Positions 63,615-64,000 of a DNA stretch of 64,000 nt are shown piece by piece. The notes under the pieces were generated by a model. It was not told the DNA's origin, did no database searches, and worked only from the letters and a program-made list of their open reading frames with translations. Source of the DNA: UBA12087 sp964370815 (GTDB lineage Bacteria > Chloroflexota > Anaerolineae > Anaerolineales > Villigracilaceae); contig CAYJKQ010000012.1 of NCBI GenBank assembly GCA_964370815.1, positions 14,630 to 78,629 on the forward strand, in the 5' to 3' direction. The first letter of the stretch is position 1, and each line of letters begins with the position of its first letter. Made by a program: the position numbers and the translations under genes.

Positions 63615-64000
<386 letters not shown>

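Overview
The window looks like a chromosomal scaffold from a Chloroflexota bacterium, most likely Anaerolineae-like. This is an inference from the gene mix: an actinobacterial-type inositol-1-phosphate synthase, a bacterial eRF1-like (baeRF) protein, a DUF2804 protein, several lipoprotein trypsin-like proteases, and a penicillin-binding protein with a long C-terminal extension. Two runs of exactly 100 N (35458-35557 and 37255-37354) show that it is a draft scaffold, probably a metagenome assembly. Base composition and codon use look uniform, and I see no transposase, integrase, phage or CRISPR.

Layout. 1-6687: the tail of a membrane methyltransferase, folate genes (folK, folP), a toroid-fold protein and a class A PBP-like protein whose catalytic motifs are all degenerate. 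6714-13525: LOG phosphoribohydrolase; a protein-quality cluster (CbpA-type DnaJ, HtrA-like lipoprotein, baeRF peptidyl-tRNA hydrolase-like protein); a sulfite-oxidase-fold molybdoenzyme; a TPR protein; DUF2804. 13579-19432: membrane glycosyltransferase, CPBP- and PrsW-like membrane proteins, a second exported protease. 19552-26720: nucleotidyltransferase-like gene, purA, a LysM protein, HIT plus ino1, a PfkB-like protein and an M20 peptidase. 27027-34934: transglutaminase-like membrane protein, PAP2 phosphatase, acsA and a pseudo-receiver/GAF/HD-GYP protein. 35636-40265: VOC and OsmC proteins, then an ABC exporter operon (ATPase, two FtsX permeases, a lipoprotein cut by the second gap). 40784-43458: a Crp/Fnr regulator and a three-cupredoxin copper nitrite reductase, each preceded by a related 14-bp palindromic box. 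44521-48888: small membrane protein, fumC, DUF1905, NUDIX and pyrD. 49048-50827: tRNA-Arg and a second HD-GYP protein with a 63-bp tandem repeat. 51374-59062: a translationally coupled catabolic operon (IolD-like, IlvD/Edd-like, Gfo/Idh/MocA) behind a cre-like palindrome, and a convergent FAD oxidoreductase/GPH transporter pair. 59894-64000: a complete-order rRNA operon on the minus strand (16S, tRNA-Ile, tRNA-Ala, 23S, 5S), with 16S cut by the window end.

How the parts fit. NirK and its neighbouring regulator suggest respiration of nitrite under control of an NO- or oxygen-responsive Crp/Fnr protein. AcsA, FumC and a sugar-acid/cyclitol operon suggest heterotrophy. Several proteins keep a family fold but lose catalytic residues (PBP, PfkB, PrsW, response-regulator receiver), which is the most unusual coding theme here.

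Between genes there is a family of about 120-bp elements with termini related to ACTRCYCAG: four clear copies and two relatives with different cores. They look like MITE or REP-type repeats. At least six genes have a -10 box only 6-11 bases before the start codon, pointing to leaderless transcripts.
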